Shown here piece by piece: positions 46,174 through 56,668 of a stretch of DNA of 64,000 nt. How positions within the stretch are numbered: position 1 is the first letter of the stretch; each line of letters starts with the position of its first letter. Location of the stretch: assembly GCA_029212415.1 (NCBI GenBank), contig JARGOF010000010.1, forward strand, positions 1-64,000, read 5' to 3'. The notes beneath the pieces are model-generated. The model was not told where the DNA came from and did no database searches. It worked only from the letters and a program-made list of their open reading frames with translations. The DNA is from Rhizobiaceae bacterium (lineage in GTDB: Bacteria; Pseudomonadota; Alphaproteobacteria; Rhizobiales; Rhizobiaceae). The position numbers and the translations under genes were made by a program.

Positions 46174-47904
46174 ATGCGGGGACCAGAATTGGCGGCGGTA
46201 TTGGTGGAGTTCCGGCAATTTTTGCCATTGTATTTGCGGGAATGCTGGCGTCGGAGTGCACGCCGGGTTGCGATTGGGCGTGGTGGTCCCTGGCCATTTC
46301 TGGGCAAGGCACCCGACAGGCTCGTTGTCGCACCAACCGATTTGCGTATTGCCGACCCCTATATTGCCCATGAAATACACCAGGGCCGCTTTCCGCTTGA
46401 CGGCCGGGTCCTTGATACCGGGGGGCATTCACCCTTTTCCCTTGAAGGCCCATCTGTAGGCTTCGACAAGATATTGCACAGTTTCCGCTGGCTTCGGCAT
46501 TTGCGGGCCGCCAATGATGCAGAAGCTTATGGCGATGCCCGCAAGTTCACGGAATTATGGATCAAGGAGTGCGGCCGCCGCGCCTCCGGGGTCGCCTGGG
46601 AGCCCGATGTCACCGCGCAAAGGGTTATTGCCTGGCTCTCGCACTCCCCCATTGTTCTGAAAAACCAGGATCGCAACTTCTATCGGCGGTTTGTCAAAAG
46701 TCTGGCGACGCAGATTCGCTACCTGCACAAAGTGGCACCAGCCGTGCGTGATGGCGAGAAACGCTTTCGCGTGCGCATTGCATTGGCCATGGCCACTCTG
46801 GCCTTGCCGGCAAATCCCGCAGCCATCAAATCAGCAGCCCGCCAACTGGACAACGAGATTGAAAAGCAGATTTTGGCGGATGGCGGCCACATCTCAAGAA
46901 ATCCTCAGGTCACGTTGATTTTGCTGGCCGACCTGCTGCCCTTGCGTCAAACCTATTTGAATCTGGGTTATACCCCACCCAAGGGACTTGTCTCGGTTAT
47001 CGACCGGATGTTTCAGACCTTGCAGTTTTTCCGCCATGCGGATGGTTCGCTGGCATTGTTCAATGGCGCAACCGCCCAGCCGGCCGACCGCCTCCTGTCG
47101 GTCCTGCGCTACGACGAAGCAACCGGCATGCCGCTCAAGAGCACACCGCAGATGAACTATCAGCGGCTTTCCGCCAAGGGCACGATCATTATTGCAGACA
47201 CCGGACCCATTCCGCAGGACGAATTGTCAGCCACCGCCCATGCCGGCTGTCTTTCCTTTGAATTGTCATCAGGGCGTCAGCGATTCATCGTCAACTCCGG
47301 CACGCCGTCCTATTTTCATGCGCAATATGCCCACCTCGCGCGCACAACAGCGGCACATTCAACATTGATTGTTGGTGATCGGTCCTCTGCGACCATTTCC
47401 AATTCAGCTTTTCTCGGCCCGATTTTGACCGATGGGCCAAAAAACGTCGATGTGGAGCGGAAGGACGATGCAACCGGCAGGCAGGGTTTCATAGCCCGCC
47501 ATGATGGCTATGCAAAGATTCTGGGTCTCGTCCATGAACGATCCATTCTGCTGAGCGCCGATGGCAATGTGGTCAATGGCCGTGATCGGCTGGCCAAGGC
47601 TGCAAACCAGAAAATTTCGATCAATGAGAACACGCCGGCTGTCATACGTTTTCACATCCACCCGAAGGTCAAGCTTTCCTACAACTACAAAAACGACATT
47701 GTGCTGACGGCAGGAAATGGCGAAAGCTGGACATTTCACTCACCCGATGTGAAGCCCGAAGTGGAAGAAGACATATATTTTGCTGACCTTGCCGGTGCCC
47801 GCAGATCATTGCAGATAACGCTTACCTTTGTTGTTTCGCAAACCTCTCAGATAAATTGGTCCTTGTTTCGCTCCATCGCAAAAGCCGCTCCCCCCCAATC
47901 ATAA
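46174..47904 (+). CDS. Heparinase II/III family protein
   Basis: DRLVVAPTDLRIADPYIAHEIHQGRFPLDGRVLDTGGHSPFSLE...LHSFRWLRHLRAANDAEAYGDARKFTELWI; C-terminal lyase-type domain RTTAAHSTLIVGDRSSATI. Confidence 0.9.
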   Translation: MRGPELAAVLVEFRQFLPLYLRECWRRSARRVAIGRGGPWPFLGKAPDRLVVAPTDLRIADPYIAHEIHQGRFPLDGRVLDTGGHSPFSLEGPSVGFDKILHSFRWLRHLRAANDAEAYGDARKFTELWIKECGRRASGVAWEPDVTAQRVIAWLSHSPIVLKNQDRNFYRRFVKSLATQIRYLHKVAPAVRDGEKRFRVRIALAMATLALPANPAAIKSAARQLDNEIEKQILADGGHISRNPQVTLILLADLLPLRQTYLNLGYTPPKGLVSVIDRMFQTLQFFRHADGSLALFNGATAQPADRLLSVLRYDEATGMPLKSTPQMNYQRLSAKGTIIIADTGPIPQDELSATAHAGCLSFELSSGRQRFIVNSGTPSYFHAQYAHLARTTAAHSTLIVGDRSSATISNSAFLGPILTDGPKNVDVERKDDATGRQGFIARHDGYAKILGLVHERSILLSADGNVVNGRDRLAKAANQKISINENTPAVIRFHIHPKVKLSYNYKNDIVLTAGNGESWTFHSPDVKPEVEEDIYFADLAGARRSLQITLTFVVSQTSQINWSLFRSIAKAAPPQS

Positions 47905-47973
47905 CAGGTGGCCATGGTCGTTCCGACCGTCATCTGACCGCATATCGTCTCATCAATCAAACAGGATCCAGCA

Positions 47974-49590
47974 ATGGCCGTTGCATCAAAAAATATTCCG
48001 GCACCCGAATTCGTCAAACCCCGCCGCGCCCTATTGTCTGTCTCTGACAAAAGCGGGCTTGTTGACCTGGCCCGGTCTCTTGTTGCGCAGGGTATTGAAC
48101 TTGTTTCCACCGGCGGCACCGCTGCTGCCATTGACGCGGCAGGCCTGCCGGTGTGCGACGTCTCCGATCTGACCAAATTCCCTGAAATCATGGATGGCCG
48201 GGTCAAGACCCTTCACCCATCTGTCCATGGCGGCCTTCTGGCAATTCGCGACGACCCCGATCATGCGCGCGCCATGGAAAACCATGACATCGGACCGATT
48301 GATATCGCCATCATCAATCTCTATCCCTTTGAGACCGTCATGGCAGCGGGCGGCGACTATCCGACGATTGTTGAAAATATCGACATCGGCGGACCGGCGA
48401 TGATCCGTGCTGCGGCAAAGAACCATGCCTATGTGACCATCATCACTGATCCTTGCGACTATGACGGCCTGATTGATGAACTGGCTGCCAACGAGGGCGC
48501 AACACGCTACACTTTTCGGCAGAATATGGCGGCCAGAGCCTATGCAAGAACAGCGGCTTATGATTCTGCCATTTCCAACTGGTTTGCCAGCGAACTGGCC
48601 ATCGAACATCCCCGACATCGATCCGTTGCAGGTGTTTTGAAAGACGTCATGCGCTATGGCGAAAATCCGCACCAGAGTGCAGGATTCTATGTTTCGGGCG
48701 ATACGCGTCCCGGTGTTGCCACCGCGAAACTGCATCAGGGCAAGCAGCTTTCCTATAACAATATCAACGACACGGATGCCGCATTCGAGCTGATCGGGGA
48801 ATTTGCATCTGACGGTGAAGCGGCCTGCGCCATCATCAAACATGCCAACCCCTGCGGTGTCGCCACCGGCTCCAGCCTTGCCCAAGCCTATCAAAAGGCG
48901 CTGGCCTGTGATTCCGTTTCCGCCTTCGGTGGCATTATTGCCTTTAACGCAACATTGGATGCCGAAGCGGCGGAGGAAATCATCAAGATATTCACCGAAG
49001 TCATTATCGCGCCCGACATCACGGACGAGGCAAAGGCCATCATCGCTTCGAAAAAGAACCTCAGACTGCTGACAACCGGCGCGCTGCCGGATCCGCGCGC
49101 TCTGGGCCTGACCGCCAAAACCGTTGCAGGCGGCCTTTTGGTCCAGTCACGCGACAACGTCATGGTGGATGATCTGGACCTCAAGGTTGTGACGGATCGC
49201 GCACCGACAGCAAAAGAACTCAGCGACCTCAAATTTGCTTTCCGCATTGCAAAACACGTCAAATCCAACGCCATCGTCTACGCCCGCGACGGCGCAACGG
49301 TCGGCATTGGTGCCGGCCAGATGAGCCGTGTCGACTCTGCGCGCATTGCCGCCCGCAAGGCCCAGGATGCGGCGGAACTTCTGGGGTTGCCCGCACCTTT
49401 GACACAGGGCTCGGTGGTTGCCTCGGACGCCTTCTTTCCCTTCGCCGATGGCCTTCTGTCTGCCATTGAAGCCGGTGCAACAGCGGTGATTCAGCCGGGC
49501 GGTTCCATGCGTGACGATGATGTCATCCGCGCCGCCAACGAGGCCGGGATAGCCATGGTCATGACCGGAATACGTCATTTCAGGCATTAG
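47974..49590 (+). CDS. purH: Bifunctional phosphoribosylaminoimidazolecarboxamide formyltransferase / IMP cyclohydrolase
   Basis: [107 protein letters not shown]. Confidence 0.97.
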   Translation: MAVASKNIPAPEFVKPRRALLSVSDKSGLVDLARSLVAQGIELVSTGGTAAAIDAAGLPVCDVSDLTKFPEIMDGRVKTLHPSVHGGLLAIRDDPDHARAMENHDIGPIDIAIINLYPFETVMAAGGDYPTIVENIDIGGPAMIRAAAKNHAYVTIITDPCDYDGLIDELAANEGATRYTFRQNMAARAYARTAAYDSAISNWFASELAIEHPRHRSVAGVLKDVMRYGENPHQSAGFYVSGDTRPGVATAKLHQGKQLSYNNINDTDAAFELIGEFASDGEAACAIIKHANPCGVATGSSLAQAYQKALACDSVSAFGGIIAFNATLDAEAAEEIIKIFTEVIIAPDITDEAKAIIASKKNLRLLTTGALPDPRALGLTAKTVAGGLLVQSRDNVMVDDLDLKVVTDRAPTAKELSDLKFAFRIAKHVKSNAIVYARDGATVGIGAGQMSRVDSARIAARKAQDAAELLGLPAPLTQGSVVASDAFFPFADGLLSAIEAGATAVIQPGGSMRDDDVIRAANEAGIAMVMTGIRHFRH

Positions 49591-49639
49591 AGGAAAATCC
49601 GCAATAGGGACTCACCGTGTTGATCAGGCCTGACGCGTC

Positions 49640-50542
49640 CTAGCTGCAAATGGCGATGAGCTGTTTGCGCAACCACAGGTGCTTGGGGTCGGCATCGAAC
49701 CGGCGATGCCAGATCAGGTTGTTGGAAATCGGCTCGATCTCCGATGGCACAGGCCGCATAGCCAGCCCATGATTGCGGGCAAAGTAGTCAGCAGTCTTGC
49801 GGGTAAAAACACCAATCAGCGTGCTGCGCCTGAGAAGTTCCGGCACCACTGTGAAATTTGTCAATGAGGTCGCTGCATTGCGGCTCAGCCCACGGCGGGC
49901 CAATGCGCCGTCAAATGCCGCCCGGCGATCCCCGCCCGAACTGACAACGAGATGGGGATAGCTCAGCAGCGTGGCAAAACCGATATCTTCAGGACCGTCC
50001 AGAATTGGATGGTCCGGGCGGCAAAGTACAACAAATTGTTCGTCGGAAACATGCACCTGATTGACTTGAGGGGGCGTCTTGTCAAACCATCCCAGGGCGA
50101 TATCGATTTCCTGATCCATGATCAACTGCAGCGCATAGGTCCTGTCTGTTGTTCTCAGGTCAATCGCAATACCGGGTGCAACCCGTCTGATGCGCTCCAG
50201 AAACGGCAGAAACACCGGCAAGCTGAGGCGGTCCGGTGCCCCGATGACAAAGCGCGCGTCACTGTTTTTCGGATCAAAGGCAATTCCCGGCGCCAGGCAA
50301 TCATTGGCCATGCGAATGATGTCTGCCGATGCCTGCCCCAATTGGATGGCCTTGGGCGTCGGGCTGAGACCTGTCGGCATTCGCACAAAAAGCGGATCAT
50401 CAAATATATCGCGCAATCGTTTGAGCGAGTTGGAAATCGCCGATTGCGTACGCCCCAATCGTTCTCCAGCCCTTGTGACACTGCGCTCTTCCAGCAAAGT
50501 GTGCAGAACCAGAAATAGGTTCATGTCGAAATTTCGCAGCAT
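49640..50542 (-). CDS. LysR-family transcriptional regulator
   Basis: MLRNFDMNLFLVLHTLLEERSVTRAGERLGRTQSAISNSLKRLRDIFDDPLFVRMPTGLSPTPKA. Confidence 0.93.
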   Translation of the reverse strand: MLRNFDMNLFLVLHTLLEERSVTRAGERLGRTQSAISNSLKRLRDIFDDPLFVRMPTGLSPTPKAIQLGQASADIIRMANDCLAPGIAFDPKNSDARFVIGAPDRLSLPVFLPFLERIRRVAPGIAIDLRTTDRTYALQLIMDQEIDIALGWFDKTPPQVNQVHVSDEQFVVLCRPDHPILDGPEDIGFATLLSYPHLVVSSGGDRRAAFDGALARRGLSRNAATSLTNFTVVPELLRRSTLIGVFTRKTADYFARNHGLAMRPVPSEIEPISNNLIWHRRFDADPKHLWLRKQLIAICS

Positions 50543-50556
50543 CCCGGGACCTCACC

Positions 50557-50571
50557 ATCATTTTGAATGAT
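50557..50571. promoter_or_regulatory. Candidate LysR box in divergent intergenic region
   Basis: ATCATT-TTG-AATGAT perfect dyad containing a T-N11-A core, between divergent lysR and hydrolase genes. Confidence 0.45.
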
Positions 50572-50628
50572 AAATTACAACACGAATATCAATTTGTATA
50601 ATGTTAAAGAGGGTCGTAACTTTGCCCC

Positions 50629-51510
50629 ATGAGTGAGGATTATCTGCCATTTTGCGCAGCACCATCGGTGCCGCGTTTTGAGCCACCGGCGGGATCAGTG
50701 GATGCCCATTGCCATATTTTTGGTCCGGCGGCGACCTTCCCCTTTGCGCCCGAACGCAAATACACACCCGTCGATGCTCCCAAGGAAACATTGTTTGCCC
50801 TGCGCGATCATCTGGGTTTTGCCCGCAATGTGATTGTTCAGGCAACATGCCATGGGCGCGACAACAGTGCCATGGTCGACGCCATGCAGGCCTCGGGCGG
50901 ACGCGCCCGCGGTGTGGCGATTGTCGGCGCGGAAGTCACCGACGACGAATTGCAGGCGCTGGATGATGCCGGCGTGCGCGGGGTGCGGTTCAATTTTGTC
51001 AAACGCCTTGTCGGCGAGACCCCAAAGGAAGTGTTCCAGGCCATAGCCGAAAGGGTCGTGAAACTCGGTTGGCACATCGTCGTCTATTTTGAAGCCGCCG
51101 ATCTGCCCGAACTGGTTCCCTTTTTGAAATCTCTGCCCGGTATCGTCGTGGTCGATCACATGGGCCGCCCCGATGTAGCAGCGGGCGTTGAAGGCGCGGG
51201 GTTTCAGACCTTTTTGAAACTGCTGGACGAGAATCCCAATATCTGGGTGAAAGTCACCTGCCCTGAACGTCTGACGATCGCCGGGCCACCCTATCACGAT
51301 GTCATCCCCTTTGGCCGGGAATTGGTGGAACGCTATCCTTCACGGGTTCTGTGGGGAACCGACTGGCCGCATCCCAACATGCGCTCGCACATGCCGGATG
51401 ATGGTGAACTGGTGAATGTCATTGCGCGTATTGCCCTGAGCCCATCACAACAAAAAGCCCTGCTCGTTGATAATCCCATGCGGTTGTACTGGCCCGAGGA
51501 AACCGGTTGA
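50629..51510 (+). CDS. Amidohydrolase-fold hydrolase, 2-pyrone-4,6-dicarboxylate hydrolase (LigI)-like
   Basis: GSVDAHCHIFGPAATFPFAPERKYTPVDAPKETL, VVVDHMGRPD, WGTDWPHPNMRSHMPDDGELVN, LLVDNPMRLYW. Confidence 0.88.
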   Translation: MSEDYLPFCAAPSVPRFEPPAGSVDAHCHIFGPAATFPFAPERKYTPVDAPKETLFALRDHLGFARNVIVQATCHGRDNSAMVDAMQASGGRARGVAIVGAEVTDDELQALDDAGVRGVRFNFVKRLVGETPKEVFQAIAERVVKLGWHIVVYFEAADLPELVPFLKSLPGIVVVDHMGRPDVAAGVEGAGFQTFLKLLDENPNIWVKVTCPERLTIAGPPYHDVIPFGRELVERYPSRVLWGTDWPHPNMRSHMPDDGELVNVIARIALSPSQQKALLVDNPMRLYWPEETG

Positions 51511-53426
51511 TGCCGGACCAGCAACGACAGGGTACGCGCACCGAATGGGCCATTGCCGTTCTTGCGACGACCATGTGCGTTGCCTGTATCCTGTGGAACA
51601 TCGAGGCCCCGACGCGCATCGGTCTGGCGGTACTCAAACAACAATATATGGCCTTTCAGCTTGGGTTGGTGCTGGCCATCACATTCCTCAAATATGGTCC
51701 GACCGGGGCGCTCAAAGCCAAAGTCGGCTGGGTCGACGGCGCCTTCGGCCTGATTGCCTTTTCGGTCCTGATGTATGCCGCATGGGATTTTGCCTGGCTG
51801 CTGTATGAACAATCCTATCGGCCCTGGCAGATTACCATGATCGGTGCCGTCGTCACCCTGGCCGTCATGGAAGGCATTCGCAGGCGTGCCGGCTGGATGT
51901 TGTTTTCCATTGTTTCGGTCTTTCTGGTCTATGCGCTGTTTGCCGATCTGGCGCCTGGACGACTGATCGGCAAGGCGCTGAGCCCGACACGGCTGGTACA
52001 ATATGTCGGATTTGATCCGACCGCTGTTTTTTCAACGCCGCTTGCCGTTGGCACCATCATCGTTCTGTTGTTTGTGTTTTTCGGACAATTGCTGTTTGCC
52101 GCCGGTGGCGGCGCATTCTTTACCGATCTTGCCATGGCCGCCACCGGGCGTGCCAGGGGCGGCAGTGCAAAGATTGCCGTTGTCGGATCAGCACTCTTCG
52201 GTTCCATCTCCGGCAGCGCAGTTTCAAACGTGGTGACCACCGGTGTCATCACGATCCCCCTGATGAAGCGCGGCGGCTATTCCGGCAAGGATGCCGGCGC
52301 CATCGAGGCCGTTGCCTCGACAGGTGGCCAGTTGACCCCTCCGATCATGGGCGCCGCGGCCTTCCTGATGGCCGAATTTCTGGAAATTTCCTACATCACG
52401 GTGGCGACAGCCGCATTGCTGCCCGCTGCGCTTTACTATTTCAGTGTTTTTGCCCAGGTCGACCTGATTGCCGGGCGTGATCACATCAAAGCCACCGAAA
52501 CCGATGGTTTGACGACCCGCCAGGTGCTGGCCGAGGGATGGCACTTCGTCTTTCCTTTCGGCATTCTGTTCGCCGCCCTGTTCTGGTGGCGTCTGGACCC
52601 TGAGAAATCCGCCCTCATTGCATCTGTCGCCATCGTCGCGGTCGGTTTTCTGCGTGGCTATCGCGGCCAGAAATTGACTCTGCCGGCTTTTGGGCGTGTC
52701 TTCGTTGAGACCAGTATCGCCATGGTCGACCTTATCCTGATTGTGGCAGCCGCCGGTTTCGTCATCGGTGTACTCAACATCACCGGACTTGGTTTTGCCC
52801 TGACATTGGTGCTGATAGACGCCGTTGGGTCCAACATCCTGCTGCTCCTCGGCATTTCGGCCTTGATCTGCATTGTGCTGGGCATGGGCATGCCGACATC
52901 CGGTGTCTATGTCCTGCTGGCAACCCTGGTCGCGCCTTCACTGGTTGAGGCAGGCATTGAGCCGATCGCGGCGCATTTGTTCATTCTCTACTTCGGCATG
53001 ATGTCGATGATCACACCACCGGTTGCTCTGGCTGCATTTGCAGCTGCTGCCATCACCAAGGAAGATGCTCTGGCGACAGGCCTGGCTGCCATGCGCATTG
53101 GCTGGGCTGCCTTCCTTTTGCCCTTCATTTTCGTTGCATCACCCGCGCTGCTGATGCGCAGTGGCACTGCCGATATCGCATTGGTCCTGGCGCTTTCGGC
53201 GATCGGGATCCTTGGCGTGACGGCAGGCATCGTCGGTTTTTGGGCACGAGGGCTGAATACGGCTGTCCGGTGTCTTGCGATCCTGCTGGGACTTGCAACG
53301 CTGCCGCTGGGATTTCTGCCCTTTGACAATACGCCCCATATCGTGGCGGCTGTCTGTCTCTTCGCACTTGTCGCAATGTTGCAAATTACAAAAGCAGGCA
53401 CCGCCGGAAATGGCGGCACGATATAA
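51507..53426 (+). CDS. TRAP transporter fused (4TM/12TM) permease, TAXI type
   Basis: SGSAVSNVVTTGVITIPLMKRGGYSGKDAGAIEAVASTGGQLTPPIMGAAAFLMAEFL, MSMITPPVALAAFAAAAI; overlaps the preceding CDS by 4 bp. Confidence 0.93.
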   Translation: MMPDQQRQGTRTEWAIAVLATTMCVACILWNIEAPTRIGLAVLKQQYMAFQLGLVLAITFLKYGPTGALKAKVGWVDGAFGLIAFSVLMYAAWDFAWLLYEQSYRPWQITMIGAVVTLAVMEGIRRRAGWMLFSIVSVFLVYALFADLAPGRLIGKALSPTRLVQYVGFDPTAVFSTPLAVGTIIVLLFVFFGQLLFAAGGGAFFTDLAMAATGRARGGSAKIAVVGSALFGSISGSAVSNVVTTGVITIPLMKRGGYSGKDAGAIEAVASTGGQLTPPIMGAAAFLMAEFLEISYITVATAALLPAALYYFSVFAQVDLIAGRDHIKATETDGLTTRQVLAEGWHFVFPFGILFAALFWWRLDPEKSALIASVAIVAVGFLRGYRGQKLTLPAFGRVFVETSIAMVDLILIVAAAGFVIGVLNITGLGFALTLVLIDAVGSNILLLLGISALICIVLGMGMPTSGVYVLLATLVAPSLVEAGIEPIAAHLFILYFGMMSMITPPVALAAFAAAAITKEDALATGLAAMRIGWAAFLLPFIFVASPALLMRSGTADIALVLALSAIGILGVTAGIVGFWARGLNTAVRCLAILLGLATLPLGFLPFDNTPHIVAAVCLFALVAMLQITKAGTAGNGGTI

Positions 53427-53447
53427 TCAATTCAACAGGAGGAAACC

Positions 53448-54422
53448 ATGAAACATCTCAGATACAAGCTCACCGCAACACTTTTCGGCCTTGCACTGGC
53501 CGCGACCGGCGCGCAAGCCCAGGTGGTGACGATCGCCACCGGTCAACAGGGCACGATCGCCTTCAATTCAGGCCAGGCGGTTGCAAAGATTGCCAATGAA
53601 AATGGCATCACGGCGCGGACCCAGCCTCTGGTGGGCTATCTGCCCCTGATCAGTTCCGGCGAAGTCGACTTTGGATTTTCCAATGCCGTCGAGGCTGGCT
53701 ATGCACTGACCGGAACCGGCAATTATGACCGCGCCAGCGCGAATTTGCGGTTGGTCGGTGTGATGTTCCCCCTGACCACCGGCCTGATGGCACCGTGCGA
53801 TCTCGGTCTGAAGACCATTGCAGATGTCAAAGCGCGCGCAGGCGATCTGCGGATCGCATCCGAATACACATCATCGACCATTATCCCCTTCTACATCAGT
53901 GGCGGGCTGGCAAATGGCGGCATGACCTATGATGATTTCCAGCAGGTTCCTGTCAGCAGCTTTGTTGCCGGCATGGAAGCTCTCGGCGACAATCTGGTTG
54001 ATATTGCGCTGGTCAGTCTGAACGCCGGCGCTGGCAAACAGGCGGCCGTCAAGCTGCAGTCGCGGGGCGGATTGTGCTATGTCTCTCTGGACAATTCAGA
54101 AGCCGGCGCTTCTGCCTTCAAGAAATTTCTGCCCGCAGGCAGTCTTGCCAGCCTGAAACAGAACGAAAACATCCTCGGTCTGGAAAATGGTCCCGCCACC
54201 ATCATGCGCATTCCCTGGATGATGCTGACCAATGGCGATGTAAGCGATGATCTGGTGTATAATCTCACCAAAGCCATCGTCGAAAACAAGGATGCCCTGA
54301 CCAAAAGCTTCGGTCTGTTCCGACTGGCCAAGGCGGAAACAATGGCCCCGGCCAATGTGGTGCCCTATCATCCCGGCGCCTTGCGCTATTTCAAGGAAGC
54401 CGGGATCAAGGTCGGCGATTGA
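53448..54422 (+). CDS. TAXI family TRAP transporter solute-binding protein
   Basis: Signal MKHLRYKLTATLFGLALAATGAQAQ; TAXI C-terminus VPYHPGALRYFKEAG. Confidence 0.9.
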   Translation: MKHLRYKLTATLFGLALAATGAQAQVVTIATGQQGTIAFNSGQAVAKIANENGITARTQPLVGYLPLISSGEVDFGFSNAVEAGYALTGTGNYDRASANLRLVGVMFPLTTGLMAPCDLGLKTIADVKARAGDLRIASEYTSSTIIPFYISGGLANGGMTYDDFQQVPVSSFVAGMEALGDNLVDIALVSLNAGAGKQAAVKLQSRGGLCYVSLDNSEAGASAFKKFLPAGSLASLKQNENILGLENGPATIMRIPWMMLTNGDVSDDLVYNLTKAIVENKDALTKSFGLFRLAKAETMAPANVVPYHPGALRYFKEAGIKVGD

Positions 54423-54435
54423 CCCGATAATTGGT

Positions 54436-54457
54436 GCGGGCGGAACCATCCGCCCGC
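54436..54457. terminator. Intercistronic hairpin after the TAXI receptor gene
   Basis: GCGGGCGGA-ACCA-TCCGCCCGC perfect 9-bp stem; no U-tract. Confidence 0.45.
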
Positions 54458-54536
54458 GCATTAACCAGATCTGCAGCGAATTGTCTTTATAAGGGTCCAC
54501 TGCAATACGTTCCGATACAACACAGGAGACTTGCCG

Positions 54537-55199
54537 ATGAACCTCAAGCTAACCGCTGAAGATGGACACGAATTTGACTGCTGGATAGAGAACGCCACCG
54601 GCATCCCACGCGGTGGTCTGGTCATCCTGCAAGAGATCTTTGGCGTAACCGACCAACTCAAGGGTCTGGCCGCGCGCTATGGTGCCCTTGGCTACAATGT
54701 TGCCGTTCCAGCCCTGTTTGACCGGCAACAACCTGGCGCCGTAATTCCTTTCAATGATGCTTTGCCGGGGCGCGACATGATGCTCGCCGCCGATCTCGAC
54801 CAGACGATGCTCGATATCGCTGCAACGGTCGACATGCTGGTTGCCAACGGCAGCGGCAAGATTGCGGCCATGGGCTTTTGCTGGGGTGGCGGTCTTGCCA
54901 TCCGAGCCGCTCAAAAACTGGATATTTCCGCCGCAGTTTCATTCTATGGCACGCGTCTGCCGCAATATCTCGACAGCCCGCTCAAGGCGCCGGTCCTCGG
55001 CCATTTTGGTATCCACGATGACCATGTGCCTGCTGAAATGCTTGACAAGGCGGTGCACTATCTCAAGAGCCTGAAGGTTTATCGCTACGACACCGGTCAT
55101 GCCTTTGCCAATGACGCACGACCAACATTCTACAATGCCGATGCCGCGGAACTTGCCCATCAGCGCACCCAGGAATTCCTGGCCGCTCAGTTGAGTTAG
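54537..55199 (+). CDS. Dienelactone hydrolase family protein
   Basis: GGLVILQEIFGVTDQLKGLAARYGALGYNVAVPALFDRQ, AAMGFCWGGGLAIRAA (nucleophile Cys), GHFGIHDDHVP, TGHAFAND. Start at ATG 54537. Confidence 0.93.
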   Translation: MNLKLTAEDGHEFDCWIENATGIPRGGLVILQEIFGVTDQLKGLAARYGALGYNVAVPALFDRQQPGAVIPFNDALPGRDMMLAADLDQTMLDIAATVDMLVANGSGKIAAMGFCWGGGLAIRAAQKLDISAAVSFYGTRLPQYLDSPLKAPVLGHFGIHDDHVPAEMLDKAVHYLKSLKVYRYDTGHAFANDARPTFYNADAAELAHQRTQEFLAAQLS

Positions 55200-55229
55200 A
55201 GAGCATGTCTTGAAAGAAAGACCGAAAAG

Positions 55230-55255
55230 GATGATGGGCCCGAGAGCCCGTCATC
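55230..55255 (-). terminator. Stem-loop terminator between convergent DLH and MFS genes
   Basis: GATGATGGGC-CCGAGA-GCCCGTCATC (10-bp stem with one G-U); on the minus strand followed by CTTTTC. Confidence 0.6.
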
Positions 55256-55257
55256 TG

Positions 55258-56637
55258 TCAGGATCCGGCACTTTCCGCCCGTTTGCTGCTGACAAAGGGT
55301 AACAACAGCAAACCCAGCACGAGAAGCAGGATCACGGGTGTAATGCCCAGACGCTGACTGGCAAAAATACCTGTTGCCTGGGCGATCAGCAATGGCCCGA
55401 TAAAGGTCGTCGCCTTGCCTGACAAGGCATAGAGGCCAAAGGCTTCCGTCACCTTTTCCGATGGAACCTGATCAACCAGCAAGGTTCTGGAAGCGGCCTG
55501 GAGGGCACCACCTGCAGCCCCGATGAAACAACCCGCAACATAAAAGACAATATCGGGCAATGAAGACGCTGCATCGGCGCTGCCGACCGTCATGAACAGC
55601 ACTTCATTGGGTGACGTTGAAACAATGACAATGCAACAGGCAGCCAGCACGACAATGCTGGTCGAGACGACCTTTTTGGGTCCAAGACGATCATCAATCT
55701 GCCCGCCGAAATAGGCGCCGATGACACCTGTCAAAGCTGCCAGAATACCGAAAACGCCAATCTGGGTAATCGACCAGCCAAGCACACCGGCCGCATAGAT
55801 ACCGCCAAAGGCATAAAGCGCATTCAGCCCATCGCGATAAAGCATGCTGGATATCAGGTAGGAGAAATAGCTCTTTTGGCCGGGCAGTGATCGCAATGTC
55901 TGTCCAAGATTGCGCAGACCGCGCACGACAGCCCCCTTTGCCGACACCCGACGCGGTATGTCAGGCGTGAACAGGAACATCGGCAGAACAAAGATCAGGA
56001 ACCAGATTGCCGTCAAGGGACCCGATGCGCGGCTGCCTTCATAGGTGGCGCTGTCCAGACCAAACAATGGCACGATGCCAAGCAGGGTCTTGCCCGTTGA
56101 TGGCTCACCGGCCATGAAACCCAGAACAATGATGAGGGAGATAATGCCGCCCACATATCCCAGCGCCCAGGCCGATCCCGACAGGCGGCCAAGCCGTGAG
56201 CGGGGCACCAGATCAGGCATCATGGCATTGTTGAAAACAGCGGCAAACTCCATGCCGATCAGCGCCAGGATCAGCGCAAAAATGATCAGCGAAATATTGG
56301 CGCTGCCAGGCGGCGAAAACCACAAAAGCCAGCAGCCGATAATTCCCAGTATCGAAAAGAACAGGATCCACGGCTTTCGGGGACCGGTTGTATCGGCTAT
56401 GGCGCCCAGAATTGGTGCCATGAAGGCGATTGCCAGGCCGCCAAGGCCGGTGGCATAGCCCCATATTTCCTGGCCTTTGACCGGTGTTTCCGCCACCTGC
56501 GAGACAAAATAGGGTGCAAAGACAAAAGTAATGATCAATGTGTGAAAGGGCTGCGCTGCCCAGTCAAACATCATCCAGCCGAATATACCCTTTCGATCAG
56601 CGCCGACGACACCGGCATCCTCTTCCCGTACGCTCAT
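55258..56637 (-). CDS. MFS transporter (UMF1 / Atg22-like family)
   Basis: GWMMFDWAAQPFHTLIITFVFAPYFVSQVA, GGLAIAFMAPILGAIADTTGPRKPWILFFS; ~12 TM segments. Confidence 0.9.
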   Translation of the reverse strand: MSVREEDAGVVGADRKGIFGWMMFDWAAQPFHTLIITFVFAPYFVSQVAETPVKGQEIWGYATGLGGLAIAFMAPILGAIADTTGPRKPWILFFSILGIIGCWLLWFSPPGSANISLIIFALILALIGMEFAAVFNNAMMPDLVPRSRLGRLSGSAWALGYVGGIISLIIVLGFMAGEPSTGKTLLGIVPLFGLDSATYEGSRASGPLTAIWFLIFVLPMFLFTPDIPRRVSAKGAVVRGLRNLGQTLRSLPGQKSYFSYLISSMLYRDGLNALYAFGGIYAAGVLGWSITQIGVFGILAALTGVIGAYFGGQIDDRLGPKKVVSTSIVVLAACCIVIVSTSPNEVLFMTVGSADAASSLPDIVFYVAGCFIGAAGGALQAASRTLLVDQVPSEKVTEAFGLYALSGKATTFIGPLLIAQATGIFASQRLGITPVILLLVLGLLLLPFVSSKRAESAGS

Positions 56638-56668
56638 TCGTCAATTCCCCCAACCGCCGCATGCAGCG

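Noticed and set aside
46045-46428. 127 aa minus-strand ORF across the palindrome
   Set aside because: Antisense to the start of the heparinase gene and has no recognisable domain
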